From Sulfurovum sp. (lineage in GTDB: Bacteria > Campylobacterota > Campylobacteria > Campylobacterales > Sulfurovaceae), in the NCBI GenBank assembly GCA_026193735.1, contig JAPHUJ010000203.1, forward strand, positions 1 through 14,745: 14,745 bases of DNA, written 5' to 3'. The position numbers were made by a program, and so were the translations under genes. Below are positions 7,160 through 14,745 of the stretch, in pieces (the first letter of the stretch is position 1; every line of letters starts with the position of its first letter). The notes under the pieces are model-generated. The model was not told the origin of the DNA, made no database searches, and worked only from the letters and a program-made list of their open reading frames with translations.

Positions 7160-8113
7160 CTATAATCTCTCCGGCATTTCATCTTTAAATGCTATCTCTT
7201 CTGCTTTAGAGAGTATGTCTAATGCACCATCCACTATCATTGCTTCAGCTAATTGCTGACCTAATGTATCACATTCACTTACTTTTGATGTCAGTTCTTT
7301 GTGCATGATATTCGTACCGTCAGGGTACCCCAGCATCGCTTTTACAGTAATATAATCACCTGTAATAACTGCATTCACTGCTACAGGTGCAGAACATCCC
7401 GCTCCTATCTTAGAAACAAAGTCACGTTCTAACTTTGTACAGATAAAAGAGTTTTCATCATTTAAAGTCATAGCTATTTCGCGAATTCTATCATTAGCAC
7501 TCACAATCTCAATACCCAAAGCAGCTTGTCCCATAGGCGGTATGAAAAAATCCAATTTTTCAACAAAAGGAATGTCCTTAAGCAAGTCAAGTCTATTAAG
7601 TCCAATATAAGCAAGTATAATAGCGTCATACTGGCCTTCTTTGAGCTTTCTAAGCCTTGTGTTAACATTACCCCTAAGCTCTTTTACTTTCAAGTCTGGA
7701 CGCTTTTCAAGAAGTTGCATACGTCTTCTAAGACTTGTTGTTCCGACAACTGCACCTTGGGGAAGTTCATCTAGACTCTTATACGTATGGGAAAGAAGTA
7801 CATCACTCTGGTCTTGACGAGTAGTAATAGCACACAGTTCTAAGCCTTCAGGAATGTAGGTAGGGACATCTTTGAGTGAATGCACTGCAAGATCAGCATT
7901 ACCTTCAAGCATTTCATCTTCAAGCTCTTTGGTGAAATGTCCTTTTCCCCCTATCAGTGCAAGCGGTTTATCCAATATCTTGTCACCTTTAGAGGTAATT
8001 TCATTAAGCTCTACTATTATCTCAGGAAACGATGTCTCGATTCTCTCTTTTATGTGATATGCCTGCCAGAGAGCTAGGTTACTTGCTCTTGTTGCGATGA
8101 TTAATTTTTCCAC
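7160..8113 (-). CDS. hemC: Porphobilinogen deaminase (hydroxymethylbilane synthase)
   Basis: This cytoplasmic enzyme joins four porphobilinogens into hydroxymethylbilane in tetrapyrrole synthesis. The 317-aa protein has the family motifs in order: IATRASNLALWQA (6-18), HSLKDVPT with catalytic D82, TSLRRRMQL, ELRGNVNTRLRKL, PPMGQAALGIE and GAGCSAPVA, where C240 carries the dipyrromethane cofactor. The start is GTG at 8113 with AAGG 7 nt upstream; no in-frame ATG fits better. It is the last gene of the operon and follows the Dsb-like gene by 110 nt. HemA, the first committed step of the same pathway, is encoded upstream in the same gene run. The protein ends close to the convergent AsmA-like gene. 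Confidence 0.97.
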   Translation of the reverse strand: MEKLIIATRASNLALWQAYHIKERIETSFPEIIVELNEITSKGDKILDKPLALIGGKGHFTKELEDEMLEGNADLAVHSLKDVPTYIPEGLELCAITTRQDQSDVLLSHTYKSLDELPQGAVVGTTSLRRRMQLLEKRPDLKVKELRGNVNTRLRKLKEGQYDAIILAYIGLNRLDLLKDIPFVEKLDFFIPPMGQAALGIEIVSANDRIREIAMTLNDENSFICTKLERDFVSKIGAGCSAPVAVNAVITGDYITVKAMLGYPDGTNIMHKELTSKVSECDTLGQQLAEAMIVDGALDILSKAEEIAFKDEMPERL

Positions 8114-8223
8114 TACTTTACCTTATATGAACGTATATAGAGCAAAGCCCTATACAATAGGACTAAAACGCTGAGTTTAGACCGCCCAAACGATTTGTCG
8201 TTACGTACATTTTGATTTATTTG
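8114..8223 (-). other. 110-nt gap between the Dsb-like gene and hemC with small inverted repeats
   Basis: This is the longest gap in the operon. It holds AACGA-caaa-TCGTT (5-bp stem, near 8189-8202), and TATAGAGC-aaa-GCCCTATA (one mismatch) near the hemC side. Neither is followed by a U run on the minus strand, and no clear -10 box is seen. It could be a processing site, a weak attenuator or a hemC leader. No tRNA or known riboswitch was recognised. Confidence 0.3.
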
Positions 8224-9057
8224 TTATTTGATGAGTTTTTTGTATCCGTCACGCATTTTATCCCATTCACCATCAATGTAGATAGTAGGTGTGCCTGAAA
8301 CCATCATTTTACCTGCAGCTATCTCATCTGCCTGCATTGCTTCTTTGACTTCTTTTGTATCTACTTGAGCTGCAGTGATGCTATAACCTGTATGCGTTTT
8401 TACTGCAGAAAGTATCTTTGTCATATCTGTCTCTCTTGGATTGATCTTAAGTGAATATATCTTTTCAACCACATCTGCCTTACCTTCATGTTGGGCAACA
8501 TACATCACACGTGTCAGTGTATCTGAAACTGGATGTATACGAAGCAATGGCAAGTGATAATAATAAACCGCTATTTTTGTAGGATTTTCTCTTGATGCTT
8601 TAAAAATTGACGGTACTACCTCTTGACAAAATGGACACTGAGGATCAGAGAAGATAAGTACTTTATGCTCTGCATCTTTATTACCAAAAAGTAAATGCGC
8701 ATCATTATAATAACTTTGAGGTACCGAAGGTTTGATATTGTCACGGTAATCATTACCTGTTGACAAATCTACAAGATGCCCTGTGACAAGTCCATCTTTC
8801 ACAAACATCATCTCTGGCGCATGGATCTCTTTTTTCTGATATTCTAAATCCATAGTTGTTAACAGAATAGTCCATCCAGGTAACTTTTCATCTGTTTTAG
8901 ACTCAATAACTGTCACACCTTTTACTTTTACTTCCGGGTTTTTCACCACGGCTTTTTTAACATATTTAAGTAAATCTTTATTGTCTGCCTGTGCATTTGC
9001 ACTAAGAGCTACGGTCGCTGTGACTGTGCTCATCAATAATTTCGACATCAATGACAT
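8224..9057 (-). CDS. Periplasmic thioredoxin-fold protein, DsbC/DsbG-like
   Basis: The 277-aa protein probably handles disulfide exchange or isomerisation in the periplasm. A signal peptide runs to about residue 24 (VALSANAQA, cleavage after A24). An N-terminal region of about 95 residues is followed by a thioredoxin-fold domain with the active site DPQCPFCQ (C141, C144, the only cysteines) and the cis-proline loop GTPT (P257). Start choice: ATG 9063 directly abuts the Shine-Dalgarno AAGGAG, while ATG 9057 has 6-nt spacing, so 9057 is preferred. The start overlaps the end of fxsA by 56 nt, implying coupled expression. Two-domain architecture points to DsbC/DsbG rather than a simple DsbA; the N-terminal domain is not similar enough to E. 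coli DsbC for certainty. Confidence 0.85.
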   Translation of the reverse strand: MSLMSKLLMSTVTATVALSANAQADNKDLLKYVKKAVVKNPEVKVKGVTVIESKTDEKLPGWTILLTTMDLEYQKKEIHAPEMMFVKDGLVTGHLVDLSTGNDYRDNIKPSVPQSYYNDAHLLFGNKDAEHKVLIFSDPQCPFCQEVVPSIFKASRENPTKIAVYYYHLPLLRIHPVSDTLTRVMYVAQHEGKADVVEKIYSLKINPRETDMTKILSAVKTHTGYSITAAQVDTKEVKEAMQADEIAAGKMMVSGTPTIYIDGEWDKMRDGYKKLIK

Positions 9058-9424
9058 TATCATCTCCTTGTTTTGTAAAATGTGTTGTTCGTTCGGGTGT
9101 TATTTTAGCGATAAATTGTAAATAAACAGTGTAAAAAAGTGCTATTATTCCTAAAAAATCAGAAAATACTCCAGGGATAATGAGAAGTATCGCACCGACA
9201 AAATAGGACATGCTGGCATTTTGAAATCTTTGCATGTCAAGTTTTCCCTGTCTCATAGACTGCATATTACCCATCATAGTTTGTGAAGACTTTTGTAAAA
9301 GTATCATACCTAACATAAAGCTAAGCACTATCCATACCACTGACCAAAAGAATCCTATAGTCTCTCCGGTCTTTAAGGAAAGGTACAGTTCTATAAGAAA
9401 AAAAGGTACAAGCAGAAATATCAT
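9002..9424 (-). CDS. fxsA: FxsA-family small membrane protein
   Basis: FxsA proteins are small inner-membrane proteins; E. coli FxsA, when overproduced, relieves exclusion of phage T7 by the F plasmid, but the normal role is unclear. The 140-aa product has hydrophobic segments at about 1-16, 24-43 and 73-101, and the family phrase IIPGVFSDFLG (82-92). The C-terminal tail is polar and acidic. ATG 9424 is chosen over an in-frame ATG at 9451 because it gives the usual FxsA start (MIFLLVPFFLIELYLS), has GGAAAG 8 nt upstream, and lies one base after the proS stop. A homologue sits next to proS in C. jejuni as I recall (Cj0544). The 3' end overlaps the Dsb-like gene. Confidence 0.85.
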   Translation of the reverse strand: MIFLLVPFFLIELYLSLKTGETIGFFWSVVWIVLSFMLGMILLQKSSQTMMGNMQSMRQGKLDMQRFQNASMSYFVGAILLIIPGVFSDFLGIIALFYTVYLQFIAKITPERTTHFTKQGDDNVIDVEIIDEHSHSDRSS

Positions 9425-9425
9425 A

Positions 9426-10946
9426 TTAAAATCTTTCCGATAGAAAATCAACTATCTCATCTACAGACACTTCTTCTTTTTCCATGCCGTTTCTACTAAT
9501 AAACTCTACTACACCATCAGCTAGATTTTTACCTATAACCACTGCATGAGGTACTCCTAGAAGTTCATAATCTTTCATCTTCGCACCAAATCTGTCTTTT
9601 CTCTCATCGAGTAGGACATCTACTCCTTTATCCAACATCACTTCATAAAGTTTTTCGCCCAAAGCTACCTGGCCATCATCTTTAATATTAGAGATAATGA
9701 TCTGCAGATCAAACGGTGCAGACTCTTTTGTCCAGATACAGCCTTTATCATCATGATTTTGTTCGATAATGGCAGCAAGTAAACGACTTACACCGATACC
9801 ATATGTTCCCATCACCATAGGCTGTGCTTTTCCGTTTTCATCTAAAAAGTTTGCACCTAATGGTTCAGAATACTGTGTTCCCAGTTGAAAGATATGTCCG
9901 GCTTCTATACCCTTGGTATAACGTAATGCTCCACCACAAGTAGCACAAGAGTCTCCTTCCTGAACTGCTGATATATCGGCATACGATTTCTCTTCGGCAA
10001 TGAGACTGTCTACACCTTCCAATAGACTGTCTGCAACCAGTGTTATTATAGTATCCGTATCTTCGTGTTCTACAAGTTCATTTGCATTGACTGCATTACA
10101 TGCTTTTACTTCTTGCAGTTCAACTGATGAGGGTAAGGCAAAATGTACTACTTTTGTTACACCTTCATCATACAATGCTTTCATCGTAACAACTTTTACT
10201 TGTGTAGAGACATCATAGGTTTTAGGCTTTGCGACAGCAGCTTCAATGTTTGCACCATACTCACAATCAGGACATACCACTATCGTATCTTCTCCACTGT
10301 CTGCAAGTACCATAAACTCTTTACTTCCAGACCCACCGATAGCACCTGAATCCGCATCTACCACTCTGAATTCAAGTCCAAGGCGTGTGAATATTTTCTT
10401 ATATGTCTCTTCCATAAGTGCAAATTCTCTTTGCATATCTTCAGTTGATGTATGAAAACTATAAGCATCTTTCATCAAAAACTCTCGTCCACGCATCAGA
10501 CCAAATCTTGGTCTGATCTCATCACGAAATTTTAAGTTTATCTGATAAACATTCAAAGGGAGTTGTTTATAACTCTTTACCGTTTGTCGTACAAGGTTAA
10601 CCATCATCTCTTCATGCGTTGGTCCCAATATAAAGTCATTGTTTTTTCGGTCTTTAAAACGCAATAACTCTTTACCATACTTCTCTAAGCGACCACTCTC
10701 TTCCCAAAGTGATGCCGGTGTGACAAAAGAAAGACTCACCTCTTGACATCCTGCTTTATCTAACTCATCTTTAACGACTGCATGAACTTTATCCAATATT
10801 TTTTTACCTAAAGGTAAAAAATTGTAGAGTCCGCTTCCTCCGACTGACTGTATAAATCCACCTCTTATTAAGAAGATATGACTTGCCAATGTTGCATCAT
10901 TAGGTGTCTCTTTAGTTGTAGGGATCAATAATCTTGAAAATCTCAC
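9426..10946 (-). CDS. proS: Prolyl-tRNA synthetase, bacterial type with shortened editing insertion
   Basis: This class II synthetase charges tRNA-Pro. Motif 1 region is around 40-84 (GLYNFLPLG to WEESGR), motif 2 at 139-163 ([20 protein letters not shown]), and motif 3 at 380-395 ([16 protein letters not shown]). The anticodon-binding domain fills about 410-506. Bacterial ProRS usually has about 565-575 aa, with an INS editing domain of about 180 residues between motifs 2 and 3. Here the protein has 506 aa and the corresponding stretch (about 232-328) is only about 100 residues; the conserved GP/GAN-type part of INS is not recognisable. The CPDC (225-228) and CATCGG (334-339) flanks and [11 protein letters not shown] remain. 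The start is GTG 10946, overlapping the hemA stop as GTGA, with AAAGGA upstream. Confidence 0.95.
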   Translation of the reverse strand: MRFSRLLIPTTKETPNDATLASHIFLIRGGFIQSVGGSGLYNFLPLGKKILDKVHAVVKDELDKAGCQEVSLSFVTPASLWEESGRLEKYGKELLRFKDRKNNDFILGPTHEEMMVNLVRQTVKSYKQLPLNVYQINLKFRDEIRPRFGLMRGREFLMKDAYSFHTSTEDMQREFALMEETYKKIFTRLGLEFRVVDADSGAIGGSGSKEFMVLADSGEDTIVVCPDCEYGANIEAAVAKPKTYDVSTQVKVVTMKALYDEGVTKVVHFALPSSVELQEVKACNAVNANELVEHEDTDTIITLVADSLLEGVDSLIAEEKSYADISAVQEGDSCATCGGALRYTKGIEAGHIFQLGTQYSEPLGANFLDENGKAQPMVMGTYGIGVSRLLAAIIEQNHDDKGCIWTKESAPFDLQIIISNIKDDGQVALGEKLYEVMLDKGVDVLLDERKDRFGAKMKDYELLGVPHAVVIGKNLADGVVEFISRNGMEKEEVSVDEIVDFLSERF

Positions 10947-12250
10947 GCGTTGTATCCTTTTGTATGGTGGTCTGCTTTATACTGCTTGAAGTCGATATTT
11001 TCAGTGTCTATATTAAACATCTTTCTTACTGCTTCTATACAGTTTGCATTCTTCTTTTCAGTAGAAGAATGTCTCAGGTTTTGCGTTGGCTTATGTAAAA
11101 AACGTTTAAACATTTGCTCTGCCATTTTACGCATATTGGCTTCAGCTTCTTCTGGTACAAAACCTTTTTTTATCGCCCTTTTCATCTCGGTATCTATGGC
11201 TTCAGAAACATGTTCTCTCATCTGTTTAATAACAGGTTCTATGGAAAGTGCTCTAAGCCATGCATAAAATTCTTCTTTGTACTTTTCTACTATCTCGGCT
11301 GCTCTTACAGCCTGTTCTTCGCGTAACGCATGATTATTTTGAGAGATCGCACGAAGATCATCTATACGAAAAAGTTGTAATTTATCTAGATCCATATCTT
11401 CTATATCACGAGGAATAGCCATATCAAACCAAAGTCTTGGTAATGTCTCATTTTCGATGAGTCCTTTTGTAATGATAGGCTCTCTGGCTGCAGTGGCTGA
11501 GAAAAGCAATCGGTAACGGTTCAGATATTTTGGAAGCTTATCCATCGTAGCAGCTTTTACATTTTCCCCTAAAGTATGGGCTATAAGTGCCACCTTCTCT
11601 TGATCTCTTCCTAGCATAACTACATCACAACCTGCTCTAAGCAAATGTTTTGCTGCGAGTACACCCATTTCACCTGCTCCTACAACAACCGCTGTCATAC
11701 CAGCCATGTTGTCACCCAAAAGTTTATGTGCCTGAGCCACGGCTACGGAAGCTATTGAAATAGGATTTTGAGAAATATTTGTGGCATTACGTACTTCTGC
11801 TGCACACTTCACTGCATAAGAGATGATACGATTAAGTTTACGTCCGGCAGTACCGTTTCTATGAGAAAGCATAAACGCTTCTTTAACCTGTCCCGTGATT
11901 TGAGATTCACCTATGACCAAAGAGTCTAAAGAAGAAACAACAGAGAAAATATGCTGTACTGCTTCTTCATCATCATAACGTTCCCCCACCGTTTTAATCT
12001 CATAAAAATTCAATGCACTTTTCTGACTCATAAGCCCTAAAATCGTATGATAACTTGAAAAGTTATCACGTGTAGCCAAAACTATTTCAACACGGTTACA
12101 GGTAGATACGATAAACGCTTCATGAATAAATTCAAATTCAACAAGTTGATTAAGCATTGCTATTTTTTCTTCATCATTAGCAAATGCCAACTTCTCTCTC
12201 ATGCCCTGATCACAATTTTTATGGGAAAAGCTCATCACCTGATAATACAT
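10943..12250 (-). CDS. hemA: Glutamyl-tRNA reductase
   Basis: HemA reduces glutamyl-tRNA-Glu to glutamate-1-semialdehyde with NADPH, the first committed step of five-carbon tetrapyrrole synthesis. The 435-aa protein contains STCNRVEI with catalytic C51, [13 protein letters not shown] of the catalytic domain, the NADPH-binding GAGEMG, and a helical C-terminal dimerisation region (about 300-410). The ATG at 12250 shares one base with the stop of the polyprenyl synthase gene (TAATG), and its stop overlaps the GTG of proS, so the three genes are probably translationally coupled. Length is close to the family norm. No tetrapyrrole-responsive element was identified. Confidence 0.97.
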   Translation of the reverse strand: MYYQVMSFSHKNCDQGMREKLAFANDEEKIAMLNQLVEFEFIHEAFIVSTCNRVEIVLATRDNFSSYHTILGLMSQKSALNFYEIKTVGERYDDEEAVQHIFSVVSSLDSLVIGESQITGQVKEAFMLSHRNGTAGRKLNRIISYAVKCAAEVRNATNISQNPISIASVAVAQAHKLLGDNMAGMTAVVVGAGEMGVLAAKHLLRAGCDVVMLGRDQEKVALIAHTLGENVKAATMDKLPKYLNRYRLLFSATAAREPIITKGLIENETLPRLWFDMAIPRDIEDMDLDKLQLFRIDDLRAISQNNHALREEQAVRAAEIVEKYKEEFYAWLRALSIEPVIKQMREHVSEAIDTEMKRAIKKGFVPEEAEANMRKMAEQMFKRFLHKPTQNLRHSSTEKKNANCIEAVRKMFNIDTENIDFKQYKADHHTKGYNA

Positions 12251-13146
12251 TAAAAATCCCTTTCTATCATCTGCATAGCAATACTGGAGAGTGCATGTTC
12301 ACCTCTCTCATTCATCAAAGCTATTGCTTCTTCTATAAGTACTTTAGCTTCCAAATAACTTTTTTGTATGACTTGATATTTTTGCATTATTGTTTTAATC
12401 CAAAGTTGTTCTTGCTCAGTAAGTTTCTTTGCATGTAATGATCTTAATTTTTCTTTTTCATCGTTACCCAATACTTCGTACAGATAAATATATGGCAGTG
12501 TGGTTTTCCCTTCTTCAAAATCATGCAAAGAGGGTTTACCCAATGTCTCCGCGTCAGCCGTGATATCAAGTATGTCGTCTATCATTTGAAATGCCAACCC
12601 CAGGTTTCTACCGTATATCATATATGCTTCTTTAGGTTTACCTGCTAACAATGCTGCAGCCCCGGCACTCGCCTCCATAAGAGAGGCCGTTTTTTGGTAT
12701 ATCATTTCAAGATATAGCTCTTTATCTAAGTTAAATGTTTTTGAGAGTGAAACATCTTTAAGTTCTCCAAGGCTGAGTTGCACAACAGCATTTGAAATCA
12801 CTTTAGCCACATCTGCACTAATATTATTTAACTCTAAAAAACCTTTTGAGTAAAGGATATCGCCAAGCATAATGGCAGTTTTATTACCATAGAGTGCATT
12901 AAGAGAAGGTTTTGAACGTCTGGTATATGCATCGTCTATGACATCATCATGCAAAAGACTTGCAGCATGTATCATCTCGACAATAGCAGCCGTTTTGACT
13001 ACAGAGAGACTACTGCCTGCTATTTTCAGGATGAGTTTTGCACGCAGTCTTTTGCCATGAGGAAGCTGCGTATAAAGTCTACTTACTTCCTTATCATTCA
13101 AATCAGCAATAAATTGTTCTATTTTTCTCTCAACTGCACTCAACAT
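12250..13146 (-). CDS. ispB: Long-chain polyprenyl diphosphate synthase
   Basis: This trans-prenyltransferase extends allylic diphosphates with isopentenyl diphosphate, here most likely making the menaquinone side chain. The 298-aa protein carries GKRLR (31-35), the first Asp-rich motif DDVID (67-71), the second Asp-rich motif DDILD (190-194), and QKTA with its conserved lysine (151-154). Residues before the first motif (A62, S63) are small, as in long-chain enzymes, rather than the bulky residues of short-chain farnesyl or geranylgeranyl synthases. It is slightly shorter than E. coli IspB (323 aa). The ATG at 13146 has AGGAA about 11 nt upstream. It is the second gene of the operon. The exact chain length cannot be read from sequence. 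Confidence 0.92.
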   Translation of the reverse strand: MLSAVERKIEQFIADLNDKEVSRLYTQLPHGKRLRAKLILKIAGSSLSVVKTAAIVEMIHAASLLHDDVIDDAYTRRSKPSLNALYGNKTAIMLGDILYSKGFLELNNISADVAKVISNAVVQLSLGELKDVSLSKTFNLDKELYLEMIYQKTASLMEASAGAAALLAGKPKEAYMIYGRNLGLAFQMIDDILDITADAETLGKPSLHDFEEGKTTLPYIYLYEVLGNDEKEKLRSLHAKKLTEQEQLWIKTIMQKYQVIQKSYLEAKVLIEEAIALMNERGEHALSSIAMQMIERDF

Positions 13147-13159
13147 AAACTATCTATTC

Positions 13160-13465
13160 CTATTCACACTGAGTAACGATTCGACCAACAAGGTCTATAA
13201 ATACAGAACCTGTTCTACCGTCTATATCTTCATCTATCACAGTACGTGAGATTTCCTGTCTGATTGCATCTTCACCAATACCTTGCTCTTCGAGCATTCT
13301 CTCTACAACAGCTAATCTCCTAAAAACAGCTTCAAGTTCTTGTTCTACTATGTTTTGATTTGCAGTTTTTGCTATCTCAAAATAACTTGATTGAGGTGTT
13401 CTACCCCAAAAGTCATCTTTATAATCACCGTAATCATCATCATCTTCGTCGATATAATTGCTCAT
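13160..13465 (-). CDS. DUF2018-family small protein (HP0242-like)
   Basis: The 101-aa protein has a very acidic N-terminus (YIDEDDDDYGDYKDD) followed by a helical region. From DDFWGRTP onward it matches my memory of H. pylori HP0242 (DUF2018), especially the ELEAVFRRLAVVERML stretch against ELERLLELLALLE, and it holds the same place beside the polyprenyl synthase. HP0242 is a small all-helical homodimer with an entwined fold; its cellular role is unknown. The ATG at 13465 has AGGAAG 5 nt upstream. It is the first gene of the operon, 13 nt before the polyprenyl synthase. The acidic extension is not present in HP0242 as I recall it. Confidence 0.7.
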   Translation of the reverse strand: MSNYIDEDDDDYGDYKDDFWGRTPQSSYFEIAKTANQNIVEQELEAVFRRLAVVERMLEEQGIGEDAIRQEISRTVIDEDIDGRTGSVFIDLVGRIVTQCE

Positions 13466-13515
13466 ATTGCTTCCTAAATAATTTTTTGTTTTCTATATTT
13501 GCATAAAAGTCAATT

Positions 13516-13521
13516 ATTATA
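13516..13521 (-). promoter_or_regulatory. Candidate promoter -10 for the DUF2018-hemA-proS operon
   Basis: A perfect TATAAT on the minus strand (context TTAGATATAAT) lies about 50 nt before the DUF2018 start in the 83-nt intergenic region. It resembles the ubiD -10 context (TAGATATAAT). The -35 is weak at best. It is the only convincing promoter upstream of the seven-gene run. Confidence 0.45.
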
Positions 13522-13548
13522 TCTAAATAATTTTAAGAGTGAAAGTGC

Positions 13549-14745
13549 TTAGTCTTTTTTATCTAAATACGATTCAATAGGTCCGGGTTCACCCAAATAA
13601 AACCCTTGAGAATATTGGATATCTAATTCTTTTACCATTTCATAGATATCTTCATGTGAAACAAATTCTGCTATAAGTTCATACTGAAAAGTTTCAGCCA
13701 ATTCCTTAATGGATTTAAGAACCGTTTTGGCACGCTCCGGAGTAGTCTGTAGTTCACGAATGATACTTCCATCAATTTTCAAAATATCTATATCTAATTG
13801 TATGAGATAACTATAACTTGCATACCCGCTGCCAAAGTCATCAAGCGCCACTTTTGAACCAAAGGCTTTTAACTGCTGCAAATAAAACATTACTTTTCCA
13901 TAGTCTTTTATTTCATGTTCTTCAAGAATTTCAAAAGTCAATCTATTTGCTGTAGTTCTGTTTTCATATAAATTATGTGTTATAAGTTTCATCATATCAC
14001 CATTATCGAGATCATCCAAGTCCAGATTAACACTTATTTCCACATCTTTATATGTCTGTAATGTAATAAATACATCACGTAAGACCAACTTACTCATTTT
14101 AATATATTGGCTTGTACCTTTTATCACATTCATAAAATAAAAAGGTGCAATGAGTTTCTTCGGATCATCTTTATCGATGAGTCTGACCAAGGCTTCATAT
14201 TTGACAATTTGTTTTGTTTTTGTCTCATAAATAGGCTGATAAAGACATATTAATCGTTCTTCATCCAGTGCTTCTCTAATGTAATCAATATTAGTATACT
14301 GTACTTCACTGAGTTGCGTAATACCCAAAATGCCTAAACCGTTTTTTCCGTTACTTTTTACTTCTAAAAGTTTTTCATCCAACAATCTTTCTATATTTTG
14401 TATATACATAGTCTCTTCCGGTATACTGATCGCACTCATTGAGACAGTTACATGCTGTACTTCATTTCCTATAAGATATTTTTTCTCTTTTAGCACTTCA
14501 AATACTTTTTGTGCCTGTTCTTCTACATTGCCTACTTCTTTAGGTGTGACAACCAAAAATTCAGTCCCGCCTATACGTACAACGATTGCAGAAGAAGGCA
14601 AAGTAGCCAAGAGTACCTCTGAAAACTGTTTAAGGATAATATCACCATATTCATAACCAAATTTTTGATTTATCTCTTTAAATTCATCTATATCGATCAG
14701 CATTGCATGATAATTATCTATTTTTCTATTGTTGAAAAATTCTTC
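13549..14745 (-). CDS. GGDEF-EAL protein, C-terminal part (runs off the window); probable c-di-GMP phosphodiesterase
   Basis: The open frame continues to the window edge beyond the internal ATG at 14703 (residues EEFFNNRKIDNYHAM precede it), so the true start is outside. The GGDEF domain keeps the IDIDEFKEIN phrase, but its signature is GGTEF (VRIGGTEF) and the RxxD inhibitory site is absent, so cyclase activity is unlikely. The EAL domain keeps YEALVRL, VNLDLDD, FEILEE, LDDFGSGYAS, KIDGS, AEF and QGFYLGEPG, that is, most metal- and substrate-binding residues. The second acidic residue of the usual AEGVE is serine (AEFVS). Such proteins hydrolyse c-di-GMP to pGpG; phosphodiesterase activity is inferred. 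It is separated from DUF2018 by 83 nt and is probably a separate transcription unit. Confidence 0.93.
   Translation of the reverse strand, partial: EEFFNNRKIDNYHAMLIDIDEFKEINQKFGYEYGDIILKQFSEVLLATLPSSAIVVRIGGTEFLVVTPKEVGNVEEQAQKVFEVLKEKKYLIGNEVQHVTVSMSAISIPEETMYIQNIERLLDEKLLEVKSNGKNGLGILGITQLSEVQYTNIDYIREALDEERLICLYQPIYETKTKQIVKYEALVRLIDKDDPKKLIAPFYFMNVIKGTSQYIKMSKLVLRDVFITLQTYKDVEISVNLDLDDLDNGDMMKLITHNLYENRTTANRLTFEILEEHEIKDYGKVMFYLQQLKAFGSKVALDDFGSGYASYSYLIQLDIDILKIDGSIIRELQTTPERAKTVLKSIKELAETFQYELIAEFVSHEDIYEMVKELDIQYSQGFYLGEPGPIESYLDKKD

Noticed and set aside
7152..7168. Small inverted repeat AGATTA-aacta-TAATCT between the convergent genes as a bidirectional terminator
   Set aside because: It has only a 6-bp AT-rich stem, overlaps the hemC stop codon and lacks a U run in either direction.
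9425..9451. Longer fxsA start at ATG 9451
   Set aside because: It would add nine polar residues before the first membrane segment and overlap proS. ATG 9424 has a good ribosome site and directly follows the proS stop.
1..14745. Mobile element, CRISPR or phage content
   Set aside because: No transposase, integrase, regularly spaced repeats or tRNA-linked attachment site was seen; the repeats found are protein-module duplications or operator-like sites.

Overview
The window looks like chromosomal DNA of a Campylobacterota bacterium, probably a marine Sulfurovum/Sulfurimonas-like lineage. It is AT-rich. The order DUF2018 - polyprenyl synthetase - hemA - proS - (fxsA) - hemC - ubiD matches the core cluster I remember from Campylobacter jejuni (about Cj0540-Cj0546) and Helicobacter pylori (HP0237-HP0242). 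That match is from memory, not from a search.

Left part (1-2796, all minus strand): a Fur/PerR-type regulator cut by the window edge, a typical 2-Cys peroxiredoxin, and a long UbiD-family decarboxylase. The peroxiredoxin and regulator promoters each have a -10 box framed by a perfect inverted repeat, which suggests a peroxide-responsive pair. In this phylum, which makes menaquinone by the futalosine route, the UbiD protein is more likely a menaquinone enzyme (MqnL-like) than a ubiquinone one.

Middle part (2895-7132, plus strand): two tandem genes that I cannot assign to a described system. Each encodes an N-terminal membrane anchor followed by a large beta-rich extracytoplasmic region with an AsmA/TamB-like flavour. 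The first protein (889 aa) contains two copies of a module of about 375 residues. The second (496 aa) contains one copy that looks like a mosaic of the two. Their promoter/leader regions also resemble each other. They lie between hemC and ubiD, which I recall as neighbours in C. jejuni, and on the opposite strand. This is the most novel part of the window.

Right part (7160-13465, minus strand): a tightly packed operon read from right to left: DUF2018 protein, long-chain polyprenyl diphosphate synthase, HemA, ProS, FxsA, a periplasmic DsbC/DsbG-like thioredoxin-fold protein and HemC. Several junctions overlap (TAATG, GTGA, and 56 nt between fxsA and the Dsb-like gene). HemA and HemC belong to five-carbon tetrapyrrole synthesis. 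HemA and ProS both use aminoacyl-tRNA chemistry. The polyprenyl synthase supplies the menaquinone side chain. ProS has an unusually short editing (INS) region.

Far right (13549-14745, minus strand): the C-terminal part of a GGDEF-EAL protein with a degenerate GGTEF site and a mostly intact EAL domain, probably a c-di-GMP phosphodiesterase, cut by the window edge. No tRNA, rRNA, CRISPR array or insertion sequence was recognised.
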